Shown here: piece by piece, positions 44,381 through 56,046 of the stretch
How positions within the stretch are numbered: the first letter of the stretch is position 1
How the letters are laid out: the number at the start of each line of letters is the position of its first letter
Assembly: GCF_000720765.1 (NCBI RefSeq)
Contig: NZ_JODC01000003.1
Coordinates: forward strand, 558,001-622,000
DNA: 64,000 bases
DNA from: Streptomyces sp. NRRL S-646
GTDB taxonomy: Bacteria > Actinomycetota > Actinomycetes > Streptomycetales > Streptomycetaceae
Direction: 5' to 3'
The notes under the pieces: model-generated
Told to the model about the DNA's origin: nothing
The model's input: only the letters and a program-made list of their open reading frames with translations
Databases searched by the model: none
Translations under genes and position numbers: made by a program

Positions 44381-44400
44381 CCCGGGGGTTGGCCCCCGGG
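44381..44400 (+). terminator. Hairpin between the DprE1- and DprE2-like genes
   Basis: CCCGGGGG-TTGG-CCCCCGGG, 8-bp perfect stem. Within the putative operon it may be an attenuator or RNA-stability element rather than a full stop. Confidence 0.6.
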
Positions 44401-44463
44401 AGACGCAGCACGTCCGATCCATCCCGCCGTCCCGCCCTCTGGGCACCCATAGGAGCTGCTGTC

Positions 44464-45219
44464 GTGAAGGACGCCTTCGGCCTCCCCCAGTCCCTGCTCG
44501 TCCTCGGCGGTACGTCCGAGATCGCGCTCGCCACGGCCCGCCGCCTCATCGCGCGCCGCACCCGCACGGTGTGGCTCGCGGGACGCCCCTCGCCCGCTCT
44601 GGAGCAGGCCGCGGAGCAACTGCGCGGCCACGGTGCCGACGTGCACACCGTCGCCTTCGACGCACTCGACCCCGACGCCCACGAGACCGCCCTGGGCAAG
44701 GTCTTCGCGGAGAGCGACGTCGACATGGTGCTGCTCGCCTTCGGGATCCTCGGCGACCAGGCGCGCGACGAGCGCGAGCCGGCCTGGGCGGTGCGCGTCG
44801 CACAGACCAACTACACGGGCGCGGTGTCGGCGGCCCTGGTGAGCGCACGCGCGCTGCAGACACAGGGCCACGGCTCGCTGGTGGTGCTCTCCTCGGTCGC
44901 CGGCGAGCGGGCCCGCCGCAGCAACTTCATCTACGGCTCCAGCAAGGCCGGCCTGGACGTCTTCACGCAGGGCCTGGGCGACGCGCTGTACGGCACGGGT
45001 GTGCACGTCATGGTCGTACGCCCCGGGTTCGTACGGTCGAAGATGACCGCCGGCCTGGAGGAGACACCGCTTGCGACGACCCCGGAGGCGGTCGCGACGG
45101 CCGTCGAACTGGGGCTGCGGCGACGCTCGGAGACGGTGTGGGTGCCCGGCACGCTGCGCGTGGTGATGTCGGCGCTGCGGCACGTGCCGCGAGGTCTGTT
45201 CCGCCGGCTGCCCCTGTAG
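44464..45219 (+). CDS. dprE2: DprE2-like short-chain dehydrogenase
   Basis: 251-residue SDR. NAD(P)-binding LVLGGTSEIALATARRL; catalytic Ser in VVLSSVAGERARRSN and YxxxK in YGSSK. It resembles the 2-reductase that completes decaprenylphosphoryl-ribose to -arabinose conversion, and it follows the DprE1-like gene. In Streptomyces, which lacks arabinogalactan, the product pathway is uncertain. GTG at 44464 follows TAGGAGC. Confidence 0.83.
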   Translation: MKDAFGLPQSLLVLGGTSEIALATARRLIARRTRTVWLAGRPSPALEQAAEQLRGHGADVHTVAFDALDPDAHETALGKVFAESDVDMVLLAFGILGDQARDEREPAWAVRVAQTNYTGAVSAALVSARALQTQGHGSLVVLSSVAGERARRSNFIYGSSKAGLDVFTQGLGDALYGTGVHVMVVRPGFVRSKMTAGLEETPLATTPEAVATAVELGLRRRSETVWVPGTLRVVMSALRHVPRGLFRRLPL

Positions 45220-45237
45220 TCACCGGCCCGGTGGCTA
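45217..45237. terminator. Bidirectional terminator containing both stop codons
   Basis: TAGTCACCGG-C-CCGGTGGCTA, 10-bp stem with one G-U. The outer trinucleotides are the TAG stops of the two converging genes. Confidence 0.7.
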
Positions 45238-45813
45238 CCGGGTCGGCAGCGAGCCCCGCTCCACGTGCCCGGCCTGCGGCGGCACCACCAGGCCGCCGAA
45301 GGTGTACTCCCGCAGCTTGCGCCACACGCCGTCCGCGCCCTGCTCGTACAGGGCGAAGCCGGTGCACGGCCAGCCGGCCTCGTAGCCGGAGAGCTCCTCG
45401 AAGGCGCGGTCCATCGCCTCGTCGTCGATGCCGTGCGCCACCGTGACATGCGGGTGGTACGGGAACTGAAGTTCGCGCGGGACGGGCCCGGAGGGGTCGC
45501 GGAGCTGCTTCTGCAGCTGGGTGCAGGCCTCGGCGCCCTCGGCGATCCGCACGTAGACGACGGGCGACAGGGGCCGGAAGGTGCCGGTGCCGGAGAGCCG
45601 CATCGGGAACGGCCGGCCGCTCGCGGCGACCTCGGTCAGGTGCGCCTCTACGGCCGGCAGGGCGCTGCTGTCGACCTCGGTCGGCGGCAGCAGGGTGACG
45701 TGCGTGGGGATGCCGTGAGCAGCGGCGTCGCCGAAGCCCGCGCGCAGCTGTTGGAGCAGGCTGCCGTGAGGCTCCGGGACCGCGATCGACACTCCGATCG
45801 TTACGGTCCCCAC
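45235..45813 (-). CDS. 2'-5' RNA ligase/LigT-family phosphoesterase
   Basis: 192 residues with the paired HxT motifs of the 2H superfamily: HVTLLPPTE (about residue 38) and HVTVAHGI (about 122). Members act on 2',5'-linked or cyclic phosphates in RNA or nucleotides. GTG at 45813 follows AGGAGA. Physiological substrate unknown. Confidence 0.88.
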   Translation of the reverse strand: MGTVTIGVSIAVPEPHGSLLQQLRAGFGDAAAHGIPTHVTLLPPTEVDSSALPAVEAHLTEVAASGRPFPMRLSGTGTFRPLSPVVYVRIAEGAEACTQLQKQLRDPSGPVPRELQFPYHPHVTVAHGIDDEAMDRAFEELSGYEAGWPCTGFALYEQGADGVWRKLREYTFGGLVVPPQAGHVERGSLPTR

Positions 45814-45950
45814 GTCGTCTCCTGTCGTCGTGACGGATTTGTTCTCAGCCGTCGGCTATCGACTGTACGGCCACGGCTGTGTCGCGGGCAGGCGCAACCG
45901 TAGTGATGTGCAGCGCTCTGCCGAGTGGTACGTGCGTGCGCTGGAGTGCG

Positions 45951-48400
<2,450 letters not shown>

Positions 48401-48565
48401 CCAGCCAGCACCATCCCATTCAGCGAATATGGGCACGCACGTACGCATCACTCGCCTCTGCTGGGCAGGCCACATGGCCGCTCAGCGCCCGGGAGCACAC
48501 GCACTGGGAAGTGGGGGCCAGCCGTCGGGTTCGCGGCGGGCGTCGACGGCGCGCTGCTGATACGC

Positions 48566-48602
48566 CTCGCGGCGGCCCGGCAGGGAGCCGGACCGCCGCG
48601 AG
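48566..48602 (-). terminator. Probable glyA terminator
   Basis: CTCGCGGCGG-C-CCGG, 7-base loop, CCGG-A-CCGCCGCGAG: 14 paired bases with one internal mismatch, about 65 bases past the glyA stop. Confidence 0.75.
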
Positions 48603-48665
48603 AGGGGCCACGTCAGGAGTTGATCGCCCTCGACCTGTGAGGCCGACGGCTCAGCGTCATCGGCG

Positions 48666-50117
48666 TCAGCCCAGGTCGATCTCCGGGTACAGCGGGAAGC
48701 CGGCCACGAGGTCGGTGGCGCGGCGGGAGATCTCGTCCGCGATCTTCGGGTCGAGGATGTACTGGGCCTTGGAGGGGGCGCCCGACTTGGTGGTGCCCGG
48801 CTCGGTGGTGGTGAGGACGCGGTCGATGAGGCCCGCGACCTCGTCCATCTCGGCGGTGCCCAGGCCACGCGTGGTCAGCGCGGGCGTACCGATGCGGATG
48901 CCGGAGGTGTACCAGGCACCGTTGGGGTCGGCGGGGATGGCGTTGCGGTTGGTGACGATGCCCGAGTCGAGCAGGGCCGCCTCGGCCTGGCGGCCGCTGA
49001 GTCCGTAGGACGTGGCCACGTCGATGAGGTTGAGGTGGTTGTCGGTGCCGCCGGTGACGAGGGTGGCGCCCCGGCGCATCAGGCCCTCCGCCAGCGCCCG
49101 CGAGTTGTCGACGATGCGCTGGGCGTAGTCCTGGAAGGAGGGCTGACGCGCCTCGGCGAAGGCGACGGCCTTGGCGGCCATGACGTGCGGGAGCGGGCCG
49201 CCGAGGACCATCGGGCAGCCGCGGTCGACCTGGTCCTTGAGGGAGTCGTCGCACAGGACCATGCCGCCGCGCGGGCCGCGCAGCGACTTGTGGGTGGTGG
49301 TGGTGACGATCTGGGCGTGCGGGACCGGGTCGAAGTCGCCGGTCAGCACCTTGCCCGCGACCAGACCGGCGAAGTGCGCCATGTCCACCATCAGGGTCGC
49401 GCCGACCTCGTCGGCGATCTCACGCATGATGCGGAAGTTCACGAGCCGGGGGTAGGCGGAGTAGCCGGCGACGATGATCAGCGGCTTGAACTCGCGGGCG
49501 GAGACACGCAGGGCTTCGTAGTCGATGAGGCCGGTGGCGGGGTCGGTGCCGTAGGAGCGCTGGTCGAACATCTTGCCGGAGATGTTCGGGCGGAAGCCGT
49601 GGGTGAGGTGACCGCCGGCGTCCAGGGACATGCCGAGCATGCGCTGGTTGCCGAAGGCCTGACGGAGTTCGGCCCAGTCGGCCTCGGTGAGGTCGTTGAC
49701 CTGGCGGACACCGGCCTTCTCCAGGGCGGGGGCCTCGACGCGCTGGGCGAGGACCGACCAGAAGGCGACGAGGTTGGCGTCGATGCCGGAGTGCGGCTGG
49801 ACGTAGGCGTGGCGGGCGCCGAAGAGCTCCTTGGCGTGCTCGGCGGCGAGGGACTCGACCGTGTCGACGTTGCGGCAGCCGGCGTAGAAGCGGCGGCCGA
49901 TGGTGCCCTCGGCGTACTTGTCGCTGAACCAGTTGCCCATCGCGAGGAGGGTGGCCGGCGAGGCGTAGTTCTCCGAGGCGATCAGCTTGAGCATCTCGCG
50001 CTGGTCGTGAACCTCCTGGCCGATGGCGTCGGCGACGCGCGGCTCGACGGCGCGGATCACGTCGAGGGCGGCGCGGAAGGCGGTGGACTCGGTGGAGAGG
50101 GGCTGCTGCTCTGACAT
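48666..50117 (-). CDS. glyA: Serine hydroxymethyltransferase
   Basis: PLP enzyme interconverting serine and glycine and charging tetrahydrofolate with one-carbon units. 483 residues. PLP lysine in [25 protein letters not shown] and [14 protein letters not shown] are conserved SHMT segments. It is longer than E. coli GlyA and has an insertion around the [15 protein letters not shown] segment. ATG at 50117 follows GGAGG. A ZTP riboswitch lies in the leader, linking expression to purine/folate status. Confidence 0.96.
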   Translation of the reverse strand: MSEQQPLSTESTAFRAALDVIRAVEPRVADAIGQEVHDQREMLKLIASENYASPATLLAMGNWFSDKYAEGTIGRRFYAGCRNVDTVESLAAEHAKELFGARHAYVQPHSGIDANLVAFWSVLAQRVEAPALEKAGVRQVNDLTEADWAELRQAFGNQRMLGMSLDAGGHLTHGFRPNISGKMFDQRSYGTDPATGLIDYEALRVSAREFKPLIIVAGYSAYPRLVNFRIMREIADEVGATLMVDMAHFAGLVAGKVLTGDFDPVPHAQIVTTTTHKSLRGPRGGMVLCDDSLKDQVDRGCPMVLGGPLPHVMAAKAVAFAEARQPSFQDYAQRIVDNSRALAEGLMRRGATLVTGGTDNHLNLIDVATSYGLSGRQAEAALLDSGIVTNRNAIPADPNGAWYTSGIRIGTPALTTRGLGTAEMDEVAGLIDRVLTTTEPGTTKSGAPSKAQYILDPKIADEISRRATDLVAGFPLYPEIDLG

Positions 50118-50164
50118 GTCGTCGGCCTCCGGGTGGCGTGGCTTGAAGCGTTCACGGTTCACGG

Positions 50165-50255
50165 TCGGCCCAGGCGCACGGCACTCGGTCACTCCCAGGC
50201 CGCTCCCCGATGGTCGGTCCCATCCCAGCGCGCCAGTCACGGCCCGCATGTCAGC
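50165..50255 (-). promoter_or_regulatory. ZTP (pfl) riboswitch upstream of glyA
   Basis: Reading the minus strand, the conserved blocks occur in order: GGGCCGTGACTGGCG (50231-50245), CCATCGGGGAGCG (about 50201-50213), then CCGTGCGCCTGGGC (about 50166-50181). These are the two invariant halves of the ZTP aptamer, which senses the purine intermediate ZTP/ZMP when 10-formyl-THF is low. glyA is a known target class. About 50 bases separate it from the start codon, with no obvious terminator, so translational control is likely. Confidence 0.9.
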
Positions 50256-50353
50256 CTACCGGGCGCGCCGGAACGCGGAGGTCCCGCGTCCACCATGCGA
50301 GCGAGGATAAGAAAGGGGCACCCTCACCGCACCTGGCACCTTCGGGAGATCCC

Positions 50354-51559
50354 GTGACCGCTACGGAGACACTCATCGCCGCCGCCGATGCGCACAGCGC
50401 GCACAACTACCACCCGCTGCCCGTGGTCGTCGCCTCCGCGGACGGGGCGTGGATGACGGATGTGGAGGGGAGGCGGTATCTGGACCTGCTGGCCGGTTAC
50501 TCGGCACTCAACTTCGGCCATCGCAACCGGCGGCTGGTGGAGGCGGCGAAGGCGCAGCTGGAGCGGGTGACGCTGACATCGAGGGCGTTTCATCACGACC
50601 GGTTCGCGGCCTTCTGCTCCGAGCTCGCCGACCTGTGCGGGATGGAGCTGGTGCTGCCGATGAACACCGGCGCGGAAGCGGTCGAGACGGCGGTGAAGAC
50701 GGCCCGCAAGTGGGGCTACCGGATCAAGGGCGTGCCCGCGGAGATGGCCAAGATCGTGGTCGCGGGCAACAACTTCCACGGCCGGACGACGACCCTGGTC
50801 AGCTTCTCCACCGACCCGGAGGCGCGGGCGGACTTCGGTCCGTACACGCCGGGCTTCGAGATCGTGCCGTACGGGGACCTGACGGCGATGCGGTCGGCGG
50901 TCACGGAGAACACGGTGGCCGTGCTGCTGGAGCCGATCCAGGGCGAGGCGGGGGTGCTGGTGCCGCCGGCCGGATATCTGCCGGCGGTGCGGGAGCTGAC
51001 GCGTGAGCGGAACGTGCTGTTCGTGGCGGACGAGATCCAGTCCGGGCTGGGGCGGACCGGAAAGACCTTCGCGTGCGAGCACGAGGGCGTGGTGCCGGAT
51101 GTGTATGTGCTCGGCAAGGCGCTGGGCGGCGGGATCGTGCCGGTGTCGGCGGTGGTGTCGGCGGCCGATGTGCTCGGAGTGTTCCGGCCCGGTGAGCACG
51201 GTTCGACGTTCGGTGGGAATCCGCTGGCCTGTGCGGTGGCGCTGGAGGTGATCGCGATGCTGCGGACGGGCGAGTTCCAGGCGCGGTCCGCGGAGCTGGG
51301 CGGTCATCTGCACCGGGAACTGGGGGCGTTGACCGGCACGGGGCGGGTGAAGGCGGTGCGCGGGCGGGGGCTGTGGGCGGGCGTCGACATCGCGCCGCCC
51401 TACGGCACGGGCAGGGAGGTGTCCGAGAAGCTGATGGAACGGGGGGTGCTGGTGAAGGACACGCACGGGCCGACGGTGCGGATCGCACCGCCGCTGGTGA
51501 TCGGGAAGGAGGACCTGGACTGGGGGCTCGCGCAGTTGCGGGCCGTGCTCGGGATCTGA
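50354..51559 (+). CDS. rocD: Ornithine aminotransferase
   Basis: PLP class-III aminotransferase, 401 residues, converting ornithine to glutamate semialdehyde. PLP lysine in YVLGKALGGGIVP; NTGAEAVETAVKTARKWGY and FHGRTTTLVSFS are OAT-type segments; R-site HGSTFGGNPLACAVA. GTG at 50354 with GGGAGA. Divergent from glyA. Confidence 0.93.
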   Translation: MTATETLIAAADAHSAHNYHPLPVVVASADGAWMTDVEGRRYLDLLAGYSALNFGHRNRRLVEAAKAQLERVTLTSRAFHHDRFAAFCSELADLCGMELVLPMNTGAEAVETAVKTARKWGYRIKGVPAEMAKIVVAGNNFHGRTTTLVSFSTDPEARADFGPYTPGFEIVPYGDLTAMRSAVTENTVAVLLEPIQGEAGVLVPPAGYLPAVRELTRERNVLFVADEIQSGLGRTGKTFACEHEGVVPDVYVLGKALGGGIVPVSAVVSAADVLGVFRPGEHGSTFGGNPLACAVALEVIAMLRTGEFQARSAELGGHLHRELGALTGTGRVKAVRGRGLWAGVDIAPPYGTGREVSEKLMERGVLVKDTHGPTVRIAPPLVIGKEDLDWGLAQLRAVLGI

Positions 51560-51698
51560 GCCGCTCGGCGGGGGTCCCGCGCGCTGCCGTGCGGCTTCAA
51601 TTTCGGCATCCGGGACCTTCGGCCCTCGACGCAGGCCGCGGAGGTCGGGAGACTCGCGGTACGGGCGCACAGGACACGTGGCGAGAGGCATGTCCGTC

Positions 51699-52739
51699 AT
51701 GGGCGAAGGCGGGTCGGATGCCGTGCCGGCGGGTGCGGGGCGGGGGCTGCTCTTTCGGGGTCGTGACGTCGAGGAGTTGCATGCGCTGGTGAGCGAGCGG
51801 TTCGCGCCGCACCGGCTGACGGTGCTGGACGACCATCCGGTCGACGGGCGGTTCCGGTGTGTGCACGAAGGGGCCATGGCGCTGTACGAGTTGGGGTACG
51901 GGGCGGAGGTCGACGTCACGCCGGGCGAGTTGCCGGAGTTCTACAACATCCATGTGCCGCTTACCGGGGACGGCGTCGTCACCGCGGACGGGGCCGCCCT
52001 GGCGTCGGTGCTCAGCATCGTCAATCCGGGGCAGCGGCTGTCGATGCGGTGGAGCGGGGAGACACTGAATCGGGTGCTGATCATTCCCCGGCAGACCGTC
52101 GACCGGGCGCTCGCCGTGCGGCTGGGTGAACTGCCGTCCGTGCCACTGCACTTCGCGCCGGTGCTGGATGCGCGGGTGGGGGCGGTCCGGGCGTGGTTGC
52201 GGGTGGTGCGGGTGTTCGCCGAGTTCGCCGACTCGGAGCTGGCGGTGCGATCGCCGCTGGCGGTGGGGCACTTCGAGCAGTTGCTGGTGGACGGTCTGCT
52301 GGACGCACAGCCGCACATGCTCAGTGATGCGGTGGCGGGGCGCGGGCCCGCGGTGCTGCCCCATGCGGTGCGGCGGGCCGCGGACTTCTGCGCCGAGCAT
52401 GCCCACGAGCCCATCTCCGTGGCCGACATGGCGGTGGCGGCTCGGGTGAGTCTGCGGAGCCTGCGGGAGGGATTCCGGGCCCATCTGGCCACGACTCCAC
52501 TGGCGTATCTGCGGCGCGTACGGCTGGATCTGGCCCGGCGCGATCTGCTCGCCATCGCCGACGGACAGGCGCTGGGGACGGTCACCGAGGTGGCACTGCG
52601 CTGGGGGTTCGTGCATCTGGGACGGTTCACCGGGCACTATCGGCAGACGTACGGGGAGACGCCGTCACAGACGTTGCGGGGGACTCGGGCCGTCCGTGGG
52701 CCCGGCGCTATCCACAAAACGGTGGCGTTTCCGCCGTAA
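51699..52739 (+). CDS. AraC-family regulator
   Basis: About 346 residues. N-terminal cupin-type ligand-binding domain, then a C-terminal double HTH: ISVADMAVAARVSLRSLREGF and TVTEVALRWGFVHLGRFTGHY. ATG at 51699 is favoured by a GAGAGG nine bases upstream; GTG at 51678 is possible. It has no obvious dedicated target; rocD upstream reads in the same direction. Confidence 0.9.
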   Translation: MGEGGSDAVPAGAGRGLLFRGRDVEELHALVSERFAPHRLTVLDDHPVDGRFRCVHEGAMALYELGYGAEVDVTPGELPEFYNIHVPLTGDGVVTADGAALASVLSIVNPGQRLSMRWSGETLNRVLIIPRQTVDRALAVRLGELPSVPLHFAPVLDARVGAVRAWLRVVRVFAEFADSELAVRSPLAVGHFEQLLVDGLLDAQPHMLSDAVAGRGPAVLPHAVRRAADFCAEHAHEPISVADMAVAARVSLRSLREGFRAHLATTPLAYLRRVRLDLARRDLLAIADGQALGTVTEVALRWGFVHLGRFTGHYRQTYGETPSQTLRGTRAVRGPGAIHKTVAFPP

Positions 52740-52780
52740 TCGGATAGCCGGTCGAGGGGCGTCGGGGCGATGGTTGAAAT

Positions 52781-52831
52781 CTGCCGCCCGGGTCGTGGAC
52801 GGTGGTTCGGGGGAGCCGAGCCGGGCGGCAG
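52781..52831 (+). terminator. Inverted repeat after the AraC gene
   Basis: Perfect 11-base arms CTGCCGCCCGG and CCGGGCGGCAG 29 bases apart, 41 bases past the stop. Confidence 0.5.
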
Positions 52832-52938
52832 CAGAGGCAGGGGCAACGCCCCGTACCCATGCACCTTTCGCGGGTGTGTAAAGCCAGAGATCGGTGAGAG
52901 CGGACGCCAGGGCATCGCCGCTTCCTGTGCGTCTCCCC

Positions 52939-52950
52939 TACAGTCACTTT
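52939..52950 (+). promoter_or_regulatory. Leaderless -10 element for the DMT transporter
   Basis: TACAGT at 52939-52944 is six bases before the GTG at 52951, so transcription should start at or within the start codon. No Shine-Dalgarno is present. Confidence 0.6.
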
Positions 52951-53802
52951 GTGATCTTTGGGATGGTGTGCGCGCTGGGCGCGGCGGTCTGCTTCGGTAC
53001 CGCGACGGTCTTGCAGGCGGTCGCCGCGCGGTCGGCCGGTACGGGTGGGGGCGGGGAGGCGGCGCTGCTGCTGCGGGCCCTGCGGCAGTGGCGGTATCTG
53101 GCCGGGCTGGCGCTGGACGGGCTGGGGTTCCTGTTCCAGATCGCCGCCCTGCGGTCGATCCCGATCTACGCGGTCGCCGCGGCGCTCGCGTCCAGCCTGG
53201 CGGTGACCGGGGTGGTCGCGGCGCGGCTGCTGCAGGTGCGGCTGAGCGGGACGGAGTGGGGTGCCGTCGGAGTGGTGTGCGCCGGGCTCGCCATGCTGGG
53301 GCTGGCGTCCGGGGCCGAGGGGGATCGCGACGGTTCGACGGCGCTGAAGTACGCGATGCTCGCGATCGCCCTCGTGGTGTTGCTGCTCGGGCTGTTCGGG
53401 GGGCGGTGGTCCGGGCGGGGGCGGGCGCTGATGCTCGGGCTGGGGGCCGGGTTCGGGTTCGGGGTGGTGGAGGTGTCGGTGCGGCTGATCGACTCGCTCG
53501 CACCGTCGGAGCTTCTCACCAACCCGGCGACATACGCCCTCGTGATCGGCGGGGGCGCTGCCTTCCTGTTGCTGACCTCGGCGTTGCAGCGTGGCTCGGT
53601 GACCACCGCCACCGCCGGGCTGGTGATCGGCGAGACGATCGGGCCGGCGGTGGTGGGTGTGGTGTGGCTCGGGGACCGTACGCGGGAGGGGCTCGCCTGG
53701 CTTGCGGTGCTGGGGTTCCTGGTCGCCGTCGCGGGGGCGCTGGCGCTGGCCCGTTTCGGGGAGGCGCCGACGACGGAGGCCTCGGCCGCTGAAGCAGCGT
53801 GA
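52951..53802 (+). CDS. DMT-superfamily (EamA-like) membrane transporter
   Basis: 283 residues with ten predicted helices as two five-helix repeats. PIYAVAAALASSLAVTGVVAA and TTATAGLVIGETIGPAVVGV are the equivalent EamA-like ends. GTG at 52951 (MIFGMVCALGAAVCFG) chosen because of the leaderless promoter and because the first helix starts here. Substrate unknown. Confidence 0.87.
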   Translation: MIFGMVCALGAAVCFGTATVLQAVAARSAGTGGGGEAALLLRALRQWRYLAGLALDGLGFLFQIAALRSIPIYAVAAALASSLAVTGVVAARLLQVRLSGTEWGAVGVVCAGLAMLGLASGAEGDRDGSTALKYAMLAIALVVLLLGLFGGRWSGRGRALMLGLGAGFGFGVVEVSVRLIDSLAPSELLTNPATYALVIGGGAAFLLLTSALQRGSVTTATAGLVIGETIGPAVVGVVWLGDRTREGLAWLAVLGFLVAVAGALALARFGEAPTTEASAAEAA

Positions 53803-54072
53803 GCGAATGTTCCTCCGGCTGCTTGTCCGCTGGTAAATCGACCGCGCGGCCATTTCTTTCCGCACGGATTCAAGGCGCCAGAACGGCAGTGCGGCGCGCG
53901 CGGACGGGCGGCGGGTCGGGATCGGGATACCGGGCTTGACCCGGGTCCGCGTCACCGGCCCGGACGGACGACGGCACCCGGGACGCCCGGGCGGATCGAG
54001 GCGCGTACACGCGGCCGCATCCTCACCCACCTCGGCATGCAGGACCGCCATGACCGTCAGCTCACCAGGCGA

Positions 54073-55473
54073 TTACGGCCCTGCCGACTCCGGCAGGGCC
54101 GCGCACAGCGCGTCGAGCGTCCCCGCCCATGCGCTGTCCGGCGGCGTCCCGTAGCCCACCACCAGTGCGTCGTGCGGCTCGACGGTCGCTTCCGGGTGCC
54201 GGTAGCGGTGCAGCCCGTGCACGGCGAGGCCCTGCCAGGCCGCCGCCCGCAGCGTCGCCTGCTCGGTGCCCGGCGGCAGCCGCAGCACCACGTGCAGGCC
54301 CGCCGCGATACCCGTGGCACCGACCTGTGGGGCCCTTCGCGCGAGTTCCGCGACGAGCGCGTCCCGGCGGCGGCGGTAGCGCAGCCGGGCGGCGCGTACA
54401 TGGCGGTCGTACGCGCCGGAGGTGAGGAACTCGGCGAGCGTCAGCTGGTCCAGGACCCCGCAGGAGTCGATGTGCCCCTTGGCCTTCGCCGCCTCCTGGG
54501 CGACGTCCGGCGGCAGGACCAGCCAGGCCAGTCTGAGGCCGGGGGCGAGGGACTTGCTGGCCGTGCCCGCGTAGACGACGTGGTCCGGGTCCAGGCCCTG
54601 GAGGGCGCCGACGGGCTGGCGGTCGTAGCGGAACTCGCCGTCGTAGTCGTCCTCGACGAGCAGGCCGCCGGTGCGGCGTGCCCAGCCGACGGCGGCGGCC
54701 CGACGGTCGCGGTGCAGGGTGCCGCCCATCGGGAACTGGTGGGCGGGGGTGAGCAGGACGGCGTCCTCGTCCGTCAACTCCCCCGGGTTCGTGCCCCGTT
54801 CGTCGAAGGGCAGCGGGACCGTCCGCAGACCGGCCTCCGCCAGCAGGTCCCAGTGCACGTACAGGCCGTAGGACTCCACGGCGACCGTGCTCGCGCCGCG
54901 CGCCCGCAGTACCGCGCCGAGAATGCGCAGGCCCTGGGAGATGCCGGCGCACACCAGGATGCGTTCGGGGTCGGTGCGCACGCCCCGGGCGCGGGCGAGG
55001 TAGTCGGCGAGGGCGGTGCGCAGTTCGATGCGGCCGCGCGGGTCGCCGTAGTCGAGGGCCTGGTAGGGGGCCGCGGTGAGGGCGCGGCGGGCGGCCTTGA
55101 GCCACTGGGCGCGGGGGAAGAAGGCCAGGTCGGGTGTGCCGGGGATCAGGTTGTGGGCGGGGCTGCCGATGGCGCGGGGGCGTGGTGCGGGTGCGGCCGG
55201 CCGGTTCACCGCCCGGTCGGCCACCCGGGTGCCCGAGCCCTGCCGTGCCGTCAGCCAGCCCTCCGCGACCAGGTCGGCGTATGCGTCGGCGACCGTGTTG
55301 CGGGCGATGCCCAGGTCGGCGGCGAGGGTGCGGGAGGAGGGCAGCCGGGTGCCGGGGGCCAGCCGGCCGGTGCGGACGGCCTCGCGCAGGGCGTTCGTCA
55401 GGCCCCTGCGGACCCCGGGTCCCGTCGGTTCCAGGTGCAGGTCGACGCCCAAACTGGCCCAAGGTTTCGCCAT
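54073..55473 (-). CDS. MocR/PdxR-type regulator (GntR HTH fused to aminotransferase)
   Basis: 466 residues. GntR winged helix at the N-terminus (LPSSRTLAADLGIARNTVADAY) joined to a fold-type I aminotransferase domain with the PLP lysine in YAGTASKSLAPGLRLAW. Such proteins are PLP-sensing regulators, often of B6 metabolism (PdxR) but also of others. ATG at 55473. It is divergent, across only 47 bases, from the AhpD-like/PEP-mutase-like pair, which are its likely targets. Confidence 0.92.
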   Translation of the reverse strand: MAKPWASLGVDLHLEPTGPGVRRGLTNALREAVRTGRLAPGTRLPSSRTLAADLGIARNTVADAYADLVAEGWLTARQGSGTRVADRAVNRPAAPAPRPRAIGSPAHNLIPGTPDLAFFPRAQWLKAARRALTAAPYQALDYGDPRGRIELRTALADYLARARGVRTDPERILVCAGISQGLRILGAVLRARGASTVAVESYGLYVHWDLLAEAGLRTVPLPFDERGTNPGELTDEDAVLLTPAHQFPMGGTLHRDRRAAAVGWARRTGGLLVEDDYDGEFRYDRQPVGALQGLDPDHVVYAGTASKSLAPGLRLAWLVLPPDVAQEAAKAKGHIDSCGVLDQLTLAEFLTSGAYDRHVRAARLRYRRRRDALVAELARRAPQVGATGIAAGLHVVLRLPPGTEQATLRAAAWQGLAVHGLHRYRHPEATVEPHDALVVGYGTPPDSAWAGTLDALCAALPESAGP

Positions 55474-55520
55474 GGGAATGGACCATACCTCTGGGCTGCC
55501 TCGCTTCTAGGGTCGAGGGC

Positions 55521-56018
55521 ATGACGACAGAGGAAGCCACCGCATACGCGCCCGAGCAGCCCGCCCGGCTGCTCTGGGCCCAGCACGCCCCCGAGGTCTA
55601 CAAGGCGATGGTCCGCCTCGACGCGGCCGCCCGGCAGGGCCTCGACCCGAAGCTGCTTGAGCTGGTGAAGATCCGTGCCTCGCAGCTCAACCACTGCGCG
55701 TTCTGCCTGGACATGCACACCAAGGACGCGCTCGCGGCCGGTGAGAGCGTCGAGCGGATCATCCAGCTCGGCGCGTGGGAGGAGTCGAAGCACTTCTACA
55801 CGGAGAAGGAGCTCGCCGCTCTGGCGCTGACCGAGGCGGTCACCGTGCTGACCGACGGCTTCGTCACGGACGAGGTCTACGAGCACGCCGCCAAGCACTT
55901 CGAGGAGCCCGAGCTGGCGCAGCTGATCGCCGCGATCACGGTGATCAACGCGTGGAACCGGTTCGGTGTGACGTGCCGCATGGTCCCGGGCCACTACGAG
56001 GCGGGACAGCACCGGTGA
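55521..56018 (+). CDS. Carboxymuconolactone decarboxylase/AhpD-family protein
   Basis: 165 residues. The CxxC-His signature NHCAFCLDMHTKDA is of the AhpD alkylhydroperoxidase type, implying thiol-dependent peroxide reduction. ATG at 55521. It reads together with the PEP-mutase-like gene 28 bases downstream and is divergent from the MocR regulator. Confidence 0.92.
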   Translation: MTTEEATAYAPEQPARLLWAQHAPEVYKAMVRLDAAARQGLDPKLLELVKIRASQLNHCAFCLDMHTKDALAAGESVERIIQLGAWEESKHFYTEKELAALALTEAVTVLTDGFVTDEVYEHAAKHFEEPELAQLIAAITVINAWNRFGVTCRMVPGHYEAGQHR

Positions 56019-56046
56019 GCCGGATCCTGCCTGGGGGTCGCACGTC

